Positions 1-6,211 are shown, counted from the stretch's first letter. The stretch: 6,429 nt of DNA from Sandaracinobacteroides sp964394815 (GCA_964394815.1 CAYMZC010000141.1:1-6429), one strand, 5' to 3'. Notes: generated from the sequence alone by a model not told the origin. Numbers and translations: made by a program.

Positions 1-24
1 GAAGCTTTCGAAAGAGACGGGCGC

Positions 25-735
25 ATGCCGAACATTCTTCTGGTCGATGATGATCCCGGTATCAGGGATGTCGTGTCGGATTTCCTGTCGCGACACGGGT
101 TCGACGTGGAAACCGCCGAGGACGCTGCCGCGATGGACCGGGTGATGGCCAGCGCGGCAAAACCCTTCGACCTCGTCGTCCTCGACCTCATGATGCCCGG
201 CGAACATGGGCTGGAAGTGGCACGGCGCCTGTCCGGCCCGGGCGGTCCGGCCATCATCATGCTCTCGGCCATGGGAGAAGACAGCGACCGGATCGTCGGG
301 CTTGAAGTGGGCGCCGATGATTATCTCGCCAAGCCCTGCAACCCGCGCGAGCTTCTGGCCCGAATCCGCGCCGTGCTGCGCCGCCGCCACGAGCCTGTCG
401 CCGAGGTGCAAGGGGTGATCGCGGAATTTGCCGGCTGGACGCTCGATCTCGTCCGCCGCGAACTGACTTCGCCCGAAGGCGTTCTCATCACCCTTTCGGA
501 TGGCGAATTCTCGCTGCTGCGGGTCTTCGTGGAAAATCCGCAGAAAGTCCTCACGCGGGACCAGTTGCTCGATCTTGCCCGTGGCCGCGAGAACGAGACC
601 TACGACCGCGCCATCGACGTGCAGATCAGCCGTCTGCGGCGCAAGCTGGATGGCGCCGGCCGCGCCCATGAAGAGCTGATCCGCACGGTGCGGAACGAAG
701 GCTATATGTTCACGCCGCGCGTCGTTCGCCGCTGA
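25..735 (+). CDS. ompR: OmpR-family response regulator (OmpR-like)
   Basis: This is a cytoplasmic transcription factor activated by phosphotransfer, presumably from the histidine kinase encoded 26 bp downstream. Residues 1-115 are a receiver domain: acidic pocket D8-D9-D10, phospho-acceptor D54 in VVLDLMMPG, switch residue S81, and K103 in the YLAKP motif. Residues from about 133 to 235 are an OmpR/PhoB-type winged helix ending in the wing sequence TVRNEGYMF. The stretch LARGRE followed by RAIDVQISRLRRKLD is close to the OmpR subgroup signature, which with the EnvZ-like partner is why I use ompR. The length of 236 residues is normal. The ATG at 25 gives the intact N-terminal beta strand (NILLVDDD), with a weak purine stretch (aaagag, 11-16) eight bases upstream. 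All key residues are present. The family call is sure; orthology to enterobacterial OmpR and the target genes are inferred. Confidence 0.93.
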   Translation: MPNILLVDDDPGIRDVVSDFLSRHGFDVETAEDAAAMDRVMASAAKPFDLVVLDLMMPGEHGLEVARRLSGPGGPAIIMLSAMGEDSDRIVGLEVGADDYLAKPCNPRELLARIRAVLRRRHEPVAEVQGVIAEFAGWTLDLVRRELTSPEGVLITLSDGEFSLLRVFVENPQKVLTRDQLLDLARGRENETYDRAIDVQISRLRRKLDGAGRAHEELIRTVRNEGYMFTPRVVRR

Positions 736-761
736 CTGGCGACGGACCGGGGGCACAGCGC

Positions 762-2204
762 GTGACGCCCATGCCGGAAACGCCTGTGGCCAGTGCCGCG
801 CGCGGCGCGCGCACGGAAGCGCCGAAGAACACACCGCCCGGCCGCCTGCCCGGCCGGCGGGACGTGCCAAGCTCCCTCTTCACGCGTATCTTCGCCCTGG
901 TGTTGACGACTGTCGCTGTCGCCCAGCTCATCACCATGGCGTTGCTGGCCCTTCTGGCCGATGCCCCGCCCCAGGCCATCGGCATCGCTGAACTCACCCG
1001 CGCGATCGAGGCCGGCAGCGGCAAGGGGCTGATCTTTCGCCCTGTCGCAGCCCCGCCCCCGCGTGACCCCTCCGATGGCCCGGCCGCCATGCGGCTGGAG
1101 GCCGCCATCGCCACGCGCCTCGGGCGCGCGACGGAGGACATCGCAGTCTCCCTCGCCGGCGTACAGGACGGAAAGTTCGTGGAAATCTACACCGTCCCCG
1201 AAGGCGGTGGCCCGCCCATGGCGGAACCGGCGCTCATCGGCCGCTTCCGGATCGCGGTGCTTGGCGATGATGGCGGCTGGGTCCTGATCGAGCCGAAAGA
1301 CGACGGCCCATTCGACAGCCGCGAACGCCAGTTCCTGCTGCTCTTCCTGCTCGGCGCCATCGCCATGCTGCCCGTGGCATGGATCTTCGCCAAAAGGCTG
1401 TCCGATCCTTTCGGCCAGTTTGCCGATGCCGCCGAGCGGCTCGGCCGCGATCCGAACACCCAGCCCCCGAACATCATCGGCCCGACGGAGGTGATCCGCG
1501 CGTCGGACGCCTTCCGCAAGATGCAGCAACGCCTCCAGGCCTATGTCACCGACCGGACGCAGATGCTTGCGGCCATCGCCCATGATCTTCGCACCCCCCT
1601 CACCCGGCTGGCCTTCCGCATCGAGTCCATCGATGACCCGACCCGCAGCGCGCTGGCGTCCGATGTCGCGGAGATGAAGGCGATGGTGAACGCCACCATG
1701 GATCTCGCCAAATCGGAAAGCCGCCCGTCTGACAGGCAGCGGCTGGAACTTGGCTCGCTTGTCGAGAATGTGGCCGACAACATGGCCCTGACCGGCCGCA
1801 AGGTCAGCGCCGAGGCCGGAGAAACGCTGGTGGTCGACGGGGATCCCCTTGCCCTCCGCCGGCTGTTCAGCAACCTGCTGGAAAACGCCGAGAATTACGG
1901 CAGGGTCGCGCATGCGAAGGTCTGGCGCGACGGCGACATGGCCGTGGTGGACATCGAGGACGAAGGCCCCGGCATCCCGGAGGGCGAGGAGGAGCGCGTG
2001 TTCGAGCCCTTCTACAGGCTCGAACGCTCGCGCAATCGCGAAACCGGCGGTATCGGGCTGGGGCTGGCTGTCGTTCGCACCATCGCGCGTGCCCATGGCG
2101 GCGACGTGGAGCTGAAGAACCGGCCGATTGGGGGGCTGCGCGCGCGGGTCACGCTGCCCCTGGCCAGTTCGGCAGCGCCGAACACAGACCGCAAACGCCG
2201 CTGA
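762..2204 (+). CDS. envZ: EnvZ-like sensor histidine kinase
   Basis: This is an inner-membrane sensor kinase that autophosphorylates on histidine and passes the phosphate to the response regulator just upstream. Seen in order: a Pro/Arg-rich cytoplasmic tail (1-38), transmembrane helix 1 (about 40-66), a periplasmic region of about 120 residues, transmembrane helix 2 (about 190-209), a HAMP linker (about 210-265, P216 and E243), the H-box AHDLRTPLTRL with H274, N-box NLLENA with N375, G1 box DEGPGIP (400-406), F-box FEPFYRLERS (414-423), and G2 box GIGLGLAVVR (430-439). The H-box with PLTR is EnvZ-type. The start is taken as GTG at 762, eight bases after a GGGGG run; ATG at 771 is three codons later in the same frame. 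The 38-residue tail before helix 1 is longer than in E. coli EnvZ. No catalytic residue is missing. The stimulus cannot be read from the sequence. Confidence 0.92.
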   Translation: MTPMPETPVASAARGARTEAPKNTPPGRLPGRRDVPSSLFTRIFALVLTTVAVAQLITMALLALLADAPPQAIGIAELTRAIEAGSGKGLIFRPVAAPPPRDPSDGPAAMRLEAAIATRLGRATEDIAVSLAGVQDGKFVEIYTVPEGGGPPMAEPALIGRFRIAVLGDDGGWVLIEPKDDGPFDSRERQFLLLFLLGAIAMLPVAWIFAKRLSDPFGQFADAAERLGRDPNTQPPNIIGPTEVIRASDAFRKMQQRLQAYVTDRTQMLAAIAHDLRTPLTRLAFRIESIDDPTRSALASDVAEMKAMVNATMDLAKSESRPSDRQRLELGSLVENVADNMALTGRKVSAEAGETLVVDGDPLALRRLFSNLLENAENYGRVAHAKVWRDGDMAVVDIEDEGPGIPEGEEERVFEPFYRLERSRNRETGGIGLGLAVVRTIARAHGGDVELKNRPIGGLRARVTLPLASSAAPNTDRKRR

Positions 2205-2213
2205 ACCGGCCGG

Positions 2214-2945
2214 TCAGCCGGCGATGAGCGCCTGCTCGACCTGCGCCCAAAGGGCGGCGAAGGCCCGCGCCGGCTGGCTTCCGGGCTGGACAACCGCTAC
2301 CGGTGCCTGGCGCACAGCCATGGCCTCGATTGCGGCGGAATAGGGGATCCGGAGCCGTTCGGGGTGGCGCGCCACGGTTTCGCGGTGCAGCTTCCGCCGC
2401 GCGTCCACCATGCTCCAGACAGCCAGCACCGGCGGCCGGCCGCCATGGTGCTTGAGAAGTTCCGCGCGCAACTGCTCTTCCGCACGTTCCGAAAGCGGCG
2501 ATGGCAGCAGCGGCGTGACAATGAGATCGACCGCGCGGAACAGTCTGTCCGCAAGTTCGGACAGCCCTGGCGGACAGTCGATGATCACCCGGTCATAGGA
2601 TTCCGACAGCGACTTCAGATGCTTCTTCAGCTGCTTCAGCTTGTCGGACTGGGCAAGATCCCCCTCCACCCGGCGCAGGCTCCGGTCGGCGGGCAGAACG
2701 TCGAGATTGGGAAATTCGCTCGACAGGATAGGATCGGCAATGTTGCGATCACCCGCGACGGCCGCGCGCGCCTTCACGCCGGCCTTGGGCGCCAGCTTCA
2801 GCAGATAGGTGGCCGCCCCTTGCGAATCGAGATCCCAAAGCAGGGTCCGCCTGCCACCCGTAGTCGCCGCCGCATGGGCAAGGTTCACGGCCGTCGCGGA
2901 CTTTCCAACCCCACCCTTGATCGAAAAGACCGCGATCGCCTTCAT
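2214..2945 (-). CDS. Stand-alone ParA/MinD-superfamily ATPase
   Basis: A 243-residue P-loop ATPase of the ParA/Soj/MinD class; such proteins dimerise on ATP and position DNA or protein cargo in the cell. Seen: deviant Walker A KGGVGKS (10-16) with signature lysine K10 and catalytic K15, switch I/Walker A' WDLDSQGAAT (37-46, D38 and D40), and Walker B VIIDCPPG (120-127, D123). The C-terminal part carries WSMVDARRKLHRET (177-190) and IPYSAAIEAM, which I recall from a subgroup of chromosomal ParA-like proteins without a neighbouring ParB. There is no N-terminal HTH domain and no obvious C-terminal amphipathic MinD-type helix. It starts 4 bp after the MerR-family gene, without a recognisable Shine-Dalgarno sequence, so translation is probably coupled to that gene. 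It ends the leftward operon, 9 bp from the kinase stop codon. The ATPase class is sure; cargo and partner are unknown. Confidence 0.9.
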   Translation of the reverse strand: MKAIAVFSIKGGVGKSATAVNLAHAAATTGGRRTLLWDLDSQGAATYLLKLAPKAGVKARAAVAGDRNIADPILSSEFPNLDVLPADRSLRRVEGDLAQSDKLKQLKKHLKSLSESYDRVIIDCPPGLSELADRLFRAVDLIVTPLLPSPLSERAEEQLRAELLKHHGGRPPVLAVWSMVDARRKLHRETVARHPERLRIPYSAAIEAMAVRQAPVAVVQPGSQPARAFAALWAQVEQALIAG

Positions 2946-2949
2946 CGGA

Positions 2950-3666
2950 TCAGGCGGCGAGCGCCAGGATGAGCCGGTCGCGCATGGCCATCAGGGATGA
3001 GAGCGGCACAACGACCGAATCCCCGCCCGAGGCTTCCGCCCGCCGGGTGCCGCCAGCAGGCGCGCGGGCTATGGTCGCCACCGCCGTCGCAGGCGCGCCC
3101 GCAGGCGGCGCGGTCTTTGCGGCAGTCTCGTCACCGGGCACGATGGCAAGGCGCGTGGTTGCCCGCGTGCCGGGCTTGCGCGGCACGACCGCCGCGCCTT
3201 CCGCAATGGCGACAAGATTCGCAGCGCCATTTTCGGTAATGAGCTTCCTGACCCCCTTCACCGTGAAACCATCCTGGTGAAGCAGCTTGTGAAGCGCGGA
3301 TGCGAAGGCGACATCTGCAGGGCGATAATAGCGCCGGTTGCCGCCGCGCTGCAGGGGCTTCAGTTCGGGAAAGCGGGTTTCCCAGAAGCGCAGCACATGC
3401 TGCGGCACCCCCAGAAGCTCGGAGACTTCGCGGATGGTGCGGAACGCCGCCGGATCCTTGCCGGACGAGTCGATGGCGGTTCCGGTGGCAGGCTTCGCGC
3501 GGCGCCCGCGCCGTGCCGGCTTTTCGCCCGCCTCGGCTTCGCCCGCCTCGGCTTCCACGTCGCCCAGGGACGCGGCTTCAGTCACGGCTTCGGCCGTGCC
3601 GGCGGGTGCGTTCTTCTCTTCGGTGTCAGCAGCGGCTCCGCGCCGGCCACTCGTACTTCGCGCCAT
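2950..3666 (-). CDS. MerR-family transcriptional regulator with long N-terminal tail
   Basis: A DNA-binding protein with a MerR-type winged helix at about 75-145: FRTIREVSELLGVPQHVLRFWE is the helix-turn-helix and RRYYRPADVAF the wing. The proteins usually found behind ihfA in alphaproteobacteria have this same wording. At 238 residues it is longer than I expect for these. Residues 1-72 are low complexity, with an acidic Ala/Glu stretch (EAEAGEAEAGE, 38-48) followed by a basic patch (ARRGRRAKPA, 51-60). Residues 155-215 are an Ala/Pro-rich linker, and a short terminal helix follows (PLSSLMAMRDRLILAL). No metal-binding cysteines or effector domain are visible, so it is not a classical metal-sensing MerR. 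The ATG overlaps the ihfA stop codon by one base (TGATG), and an AGAGGA sequence lies ten bases upstream, which supports the long form. Its regulon is unknown; parA follows after 4 bp. Confidence 0.87.
   Translation of the reverse strand: MARSTSGRRGAAADTEEKNAPAGTAEAVTEAASLGDVEAEAGEAEAGEKPARRGRRAKPATGTAIDSSGKDPAAFRTIREVSELLGVPQHVLRFWETRFPELKPLQRGGNRRYYRPADVAFASALHKLLHQDGFTVKGVRKLITENGAANLVAIAEGAAVVPRKPGTRATTRLAIVPGDETAAKTAPPAGAPATAVATIARAPAGGTRRAEASGGDSVVVPLSSLMAMRDRLILALAA
3523..3555. repeat. 15-bp tandem repeat inside the MerR-family gene
   Basis: The 15-mer gcccgcctcggcttc occurs twice without mismatch (3526-3540 and 3541-3555), and the period extends three more bases to 3523. On the coding strand it reads as the five-residue unit EAEAG repeated in the disordered N-terminal tail. 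The period is a multiple of three, so gain or loss of a copy would keep the reading frame. Confidence 0.85.
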
Positions 3667-3983
3667 CAGTCGTTGATCCTCTGCCGCAGCAACTGGCTCG
3701 GGCGGAAGGTCAGCACCGTGCGGGGCTGGATGGGAACCTCGACGCCCGTCTTGGGGTTGCGGCCGACCCTGAGGCCCTTGCGGCGCAGCATGAAGCTGCC
3801 GAAGGAGGAAAGCTTCACATTGCCGCCCGAAAGCAGCGCCTCGGCAACCGTGTCGAGCACCTGCTCGACCAGTTCCGCCGATTCGGCGCGCGAGAGGCCT
3901 ATCGCGCGATGCAGTTCATCCGCGAGGTCTGCGCGCGTGAGGGTGGGCACCATCTTGCCCGCCTTGGTCTGCGATCCGGCCAT
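3666..3983 (-). CDS. ihfA: Integration host factor subunit alpha
   Basis: The alpha subunit of IHF, a nucleoid-associated heterodimer that binds and sharply bends DNA; the beta subunit must be encoded elsewhere. Seen: the helical dimerisation half (LTRADLADELHRAIGLSR through LVEQVLDTVAEALL), then VKLSSFGSFMLR, the beta-arm motif GRNPKTGVEVPI with the intercalating proline of the NPKTG segment, and the C-terminal FRPSQLLRQRI. Three in-frame ATGs are possible (3992, 3983, 3953). I chose 3983 because GGAAGG sits nine bases upstream of it but directly abuts the 3992 ATG; 3953 would give a 95-residue protein with AAGG eight bases upstream. The chosen form has 105 residues, near the family norm of about 100. 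The stop codon overlaps the MerR ATG by one base. HU is the alternative call, but the position behind fabH and before merR, and the arm sequence, favour IHF alpha. Confidence 0.9.
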   Translation of the reverse strand: MAGSQTKAGKMVPTLTRADLADELHRAIGLSRAESAELVEQVLDTVAEALLSGGNVKLSSFGSFMLRRKGLRVGRNPKTGVEVPIQPRTVLTFRPSQLLRQRIND

Positions 3984-3992
3984 CCGCCCCAT

Positions 3993-3998
3993 CCTTCC
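3993..3998 (-). promoter_or_regulatory. Ribosome binding site that decides the ihfA start
   Basis: GGAAGG on the minus strand, nine bases before the ATG at 3983. It touches the upstream in-frame ATG at 3992 with no spacer, so it cannot serve that codon. Confidence 0.6.
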
Positions 3999-4009
3999 GC
4001 AAAGAGGCC

Positions 4010-4022
4010 AATCAATAGCGTG
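4010..4022 (+). promoter_or_regulatory. Candidate IHF binding site upstream of ihfA
   Basis: AATCAATAGCGTG matches eight of the nine specified positions of the IHF consensus WATCAANNNNTTR (the only mismatch is the first T of TTR). It lies 27 bp upstream of the chosen ihfA start and just downstream of the proposed promoter. That position would suit autorepression, which is known for ihfA in E. coli. One such match can occur by chance, so this is a candidate only. Confidence 0.4.
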
Positions 4023-4039
4023 GCTTGGCTCAATGCTTT

Positions 4040-4068
4040 ATCATGCCGACAAAGCAGCTTCAGGGCAA
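4040..4068 (-). promoter_or_regulatory. Candidate sigma-70-type promoter for ihfA-merR-parA
   Basis: Read on the minus strand, TTGCCC (4068-4063; four of six to TTGACA) is followed by a 17-base spacer and CATGAT (4045-4040; four of six to TATAAT). Transcription would start near 4033, leaving a leader of about 50 bases before ihfA. The region is more AT-rich than its surroundings. Both hexamers are imperfect, so confidence is modest. Confidence 0.35.
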
Positions 4069-4086
4069 GGCATATCCTGCCTGCCC
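4063..4086 (-). terminator. Imperfect stem-loop after fabH, possible terminator or attenuator
   Basis: On the minus strand the arms GGGCAGGCA and TGCCTTGCCC pair with one bulged base around the loop GGATA, 26 bases after the fabH stop codon. No run of T follows, so it is not a textbook intrinsic terminator. It could stabilise the 3' end of the rpmF-plsX-fabH message or reduce read-through into ihfA. It overlaps the proposed -35 hexamer. Confidence 0.25.
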
Positions 4087-4111
4087 CCGGCATTGCGGCA
4101 TGGCGAAGGGA

Positions 4112-5074
4112 TCAGAAGCGCAGCAGCACAGCGCCCCAGGTGAAGCCGCCGCCCATGGCTTCCAGAAGGCAGAGATCACCCGGGCGGATCCGGCCATCGC
4201 GCACGGCGGCATCGAGCGCCAGCGGAACCGATGCGGCCGAGGTGTTGGCGTGGCGGTTCACCGTCACCACCATCTTCTCGGGCGGGAGGCCGAGCTTGCG
4301 CGCCGTCGCTTCGAGAATCCGGGCATTGGCCTGGTGTGGAACAAGCCAGTCGAGGTCGGCCGCCGTCACGCCGCCGGCCTCCAGAACTTCCTCGGTCACG
4401 TTCGCCAGATTCTGGACGGCGTGGCGAAACACCTCGCGCCCCTTCATCCTGAGCTTGCCGACGGTGCCGGTGCTTCCCGCCCCGCCATCGACATAGAGAA
4501 GATCGCCATGGCGGCCGTCGGCGTGCAGGCGGCTGACAATGATGCCCCGCTCGCCTTCGTCCCGCGCTTCGAGGACCACGGCGCCCGCTCCGTCACCGAA
4601 GAGCACGGCGGTGGTTCGGTCCTCCCAGTCGAGGATGCGGCTGAAAAGTTCCGCGCCGATCACCAGCGCGCGGCTGTAGGGGCCAGTCTTCAGCAGGCTG
4701 TCGGCGATCGAGAGCGCATAGACAAAGCCGGTGCATACCGCTGCCACGTCAAAGGCGGCGCCGCGCGTGATGCCGAGGCGCGCCTGCACCTTCGTCGCGG
4801 TTGCGGGGAAGGTGCTTTCGGGTGTCGCGGTGGCCACGATCACGAGATCGATGGCGTCAGCGCCCAGCCCGGCGGCGGCGAGCGCCGCCTCGGCGGCCTC
4901 GACGGCGAGATCGGAGGTGACAACCTGCGGTTCGGCGATGCGCCGTTCGCTTATGCCGCTACGCTCGACTATCCAGTCGTCGCTGGTGTCGAGACGTTCG
5001 GCGAGGTCGGCATTGGAAACGATACGCGGCGGCAACGCGCCGCCCGTGCCGACGATGACGGATCTGCGGGACAT
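4112..5074 (-). CDS. fabH: 3-oxoacyl-ACP synthase III (KAS III)
   Basis: This cytosolic enzyme starts type II fatty-acid synthesis by condensing an acyl-CoA primer (typically acetyl-CoA) with malonyl-ACP to give a 3-oxoacyl-ACP. The thiolase-fold catalytic triad is complete: C114 in AAVCTGF, H247 in VPHQAN, N277 in RHANTSAAS. The motif GDGAGAVVLE (160-169) and the C-terminal EAMGGGFTWGAVLLRF are also as expected. The 320-residue length matches the family (E. coli about 317). The ATG at 5074 has GAGG six bases upstream, and this ribosome binding site overlaps the plsX stop codon. Only 8 bp separate the two genes, so they are surely co-transcribed. Primer preference (straight or branched) cannot be told from the sequence. 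Confidence 0.97.
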   Translation of the reverse strand: MSRRSVIVGTGGALPPRIVSNADLAERLDTSDDWIVERSGISERRIAEPQVVTSDLAVEAAEAALAAAGLGADAIDLVIVATATPESTFPATATKVQARLGITRGAAFDVAAVCTGFVYALSIADSLLKTGPYSRALVIGAELFSRILDWEDRTTAVLFGDGAGAVVLEARDEGERGIIVSRLHADGRHGDLLYVDGGAGSTGTVGKLRMKGREVFRHAVQNLANVTEEVLEAGGVTAADLDWLVPHQANARILEATARKLGLPPEKMVVTVNRHANTSAASVPLALDAAVRDGRIRPGDLCLLEAMGGGFTWGAVLLRF

Positions 5075-5080
5075 CTCTAA

Positions 5081-5084
5081 CCTC
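5081..5084 (-). promoter_or_regulatory. fabH ribosome binding site overlapping the plsX stop codon
   Basis: On the minus strand TGAGG contains both the plsX stop (TGA) and the GAGG Shine-Dalgarno core, six bases before the fabH ATG. The overlap means that ribosomes finishing plsX reach the fabH initiation site, which would help keep PlsX and FabH output in step. Confidence 0.6.
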
Positions 5085-6159
5085 AGGCTGCGTTGGCGGT
5101 GGAGCCGGGGGCTCCGGGCCGATGGGCGGCGAAATTGGCCATGTCGGCCTGGATACGGGCGTGGATGTCCTGTGTCACCAGGTCGTGTGCGACTCCGATG
5201 GCATTGGCGAATCCCTTGATGTTGGCGCCGCCATGGCTTTTCACCACGATGCCGTTCAGACCCAGGAAAACCGCGCCATTGTGATTGTTGGGATCGATAT
5301 GATCCTTGAGCGCCCGCAGCGCCGAGCGGGACAGGAGATAGCCCAGCTTCGAAAGCCAGGATGCGCGGAAGGCGTCAGCGAGCAGGCCCGTCACCAGGCG
5401 CGCCGTGCCCTCGGCGGTCTTCAGCGCGATGTTTCCGGAAAAACCGTCGGTCACGATGACATCGGTATCGCCCTGCGCAATGCCATTGCCCTCGACATTG
5501 CCGAGGAAATCGAGCGGCAGCTCGACGGCGGCTGTGCGCAGAAGCTGGGCGGCATCTCGAATCGATTCGGTGCCCTTCATTTCTTCCTCGCCGATGTTGA
5601 GGAAGGCGACCTTGGGGCGCTCCAGCCCCAGGACGGTGCGGGCGAAGGCAGCGCCCATCACGGCGAACTGCACGAGATTCTCGGCATCGCACTCGGTGTT
5701 GGCGCCAAGATCGAGGACGACCGAATCGCTTTTCATCGTGGGCATGAGGGCCACGAGCGCCGGCCGGTCGATTCCGTCCATGGTGCGCAACGCCAGCTTG
5801 GCCATGGCCATCAGCGCCCCGGTATTCCCGGCGGAAACACAGGCCAGTGCATCGCCCTGCTTCACCGCATCGATGGCAAGACCCATGGATGTCGTGCGGG
5901 CACGGCGAATCGCATGGCTCGGCTTGTCGCTACCAAGCACGACTCCATCGACATGGATGATCTCGGCTTCGGCAGCGACACGCGGCGCCGAAGCAAGGGC
6001 GTCACGGATGACTTGCTCCTGCCCGTAAATGCGGAAGCGGATATCCGGGTAGCGCTCACGCGCAAGTTCTGCCCCGGCGATAACCACCGGGGGGCCAATG
6101 TCACCACCCATTGCGTCCAGGGCGATCACGGGGGTGCTTTGCTTTGCGGACCTGTTCAC
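5083..6159 (-). CDS. plsX: Phosphate acyltransferase PlsX
   Basis: PlsX converts acyl-ACP and inorganic phosphate to acyl-phosphate, the acyl donor that PlsY uses for glycerol-3-phosphate. It thus links fatty-acid synthesis to phosphatidic acid formation at the inner face of the membrane. Seen: VIALDAMGGD (11-20), SAGNTGA (109-115), VLDLGANTECD (148-158), NIGEE (188-192), DGFSGNIALKTAEG (238-251), and NGAVFLGLNGIVVKSHGGAN (294-313). At 358 residues the length is typical. The start is a GTG at 6159 (TAGG eight bases upstream); the first nine residues before the conserved strand are not diagnostic, so the exact start is less sure than the gene. It lies 62 bp after rpmF and 8 bp before fabH, an order also known in E. 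coli. Confidence 0.96.
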   Translation of the reverse strand: MNRSAKQSTPVIALDAMGGDIGPPVVIAGAELARERYPDIRFRIYGQEQVIRDALASAPRVAAEAEIIHVDGVVLGSDKPSHAIRRARTTSMGLAIDAVKQGDALACVSAGNTGALMAMAKLALRTMDGIDRPALVALMPTMKSDSVVLDLGANTECDAENLVQFAVMGAAFARTVLGLERPKVAFLNIGEEEMKGTESIRDAAQLLRTAAVELPLDFLGNVEGNGIAQGDTDVIVTDGFSGNIALKTAEGTARLVTGLLADAFRASWLSKLGYLLSRSALRALKDHIDPNNHNGAVFLGLNGIVVKSHGGANIKGFANAIGVAHDLVTQDIHARIQADMANFAAHRPGAPGSTANAA

Positions 6160-6211
6160 GGCCTTTGCCTAGCCTTCATGCCCGCGCCGCCGCAAGCGCC
6201 CCCCTGCATCA

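Noticed and set aside
702..2096. Long open frame on the minus strand opposite the histidine kinase (464 codons)
   Set aside because: It is antisense to a kinase with all conserved boxes intact, has Gly/Arg/His-rich composition with no recognisable domain, and is the kind of frame expected opposite a GC-rich gene.
2206..2221. Inverted repeat CCGGC/GCCGG between the convergent genes as a bidirectional terminator
   Set aside because: The stem is only five base pairs with no T tract on either strand; in a GC-rich genome this is expected by chance.
2364..2972. Plus-strand open frame opposite parA
   Set aside because: It is antisense to a ParA protein with intact Walker motifs; a Gln/Arg-rich shadow.
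3076..3115. Imperfect GC-rich direct repeats in the C-terminal part of the MerR-family gene
   Set aside because: They reflect an Ala/Pro/Gly-rich linker (APAG-type wording) with biased codon use, not a clear tandem array.
3300..4496. Long plus-strand open frame across merR, ihfA and part of fabH
   Set aside because: It runs antisense through three well-supported genes and an intergenic region, with Arg/Ala/Pro-rich translation and no family resemblance.
4025..5080. Plus-strand open frame opposite fabH
   Set aside because: It mirrors fabH, whose catalytic triad is complete on the other strand; the translated product has no recognisable motif.
5558..5569. 12-bp palindrome CGAATCGATTCG holding two GANTC (CcrM-type) methylation sites
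   Set aside because: It lies inside plsX and encodes the ordinary TESIRD segment; a single copy within a gene gives no reason to assign regulation.
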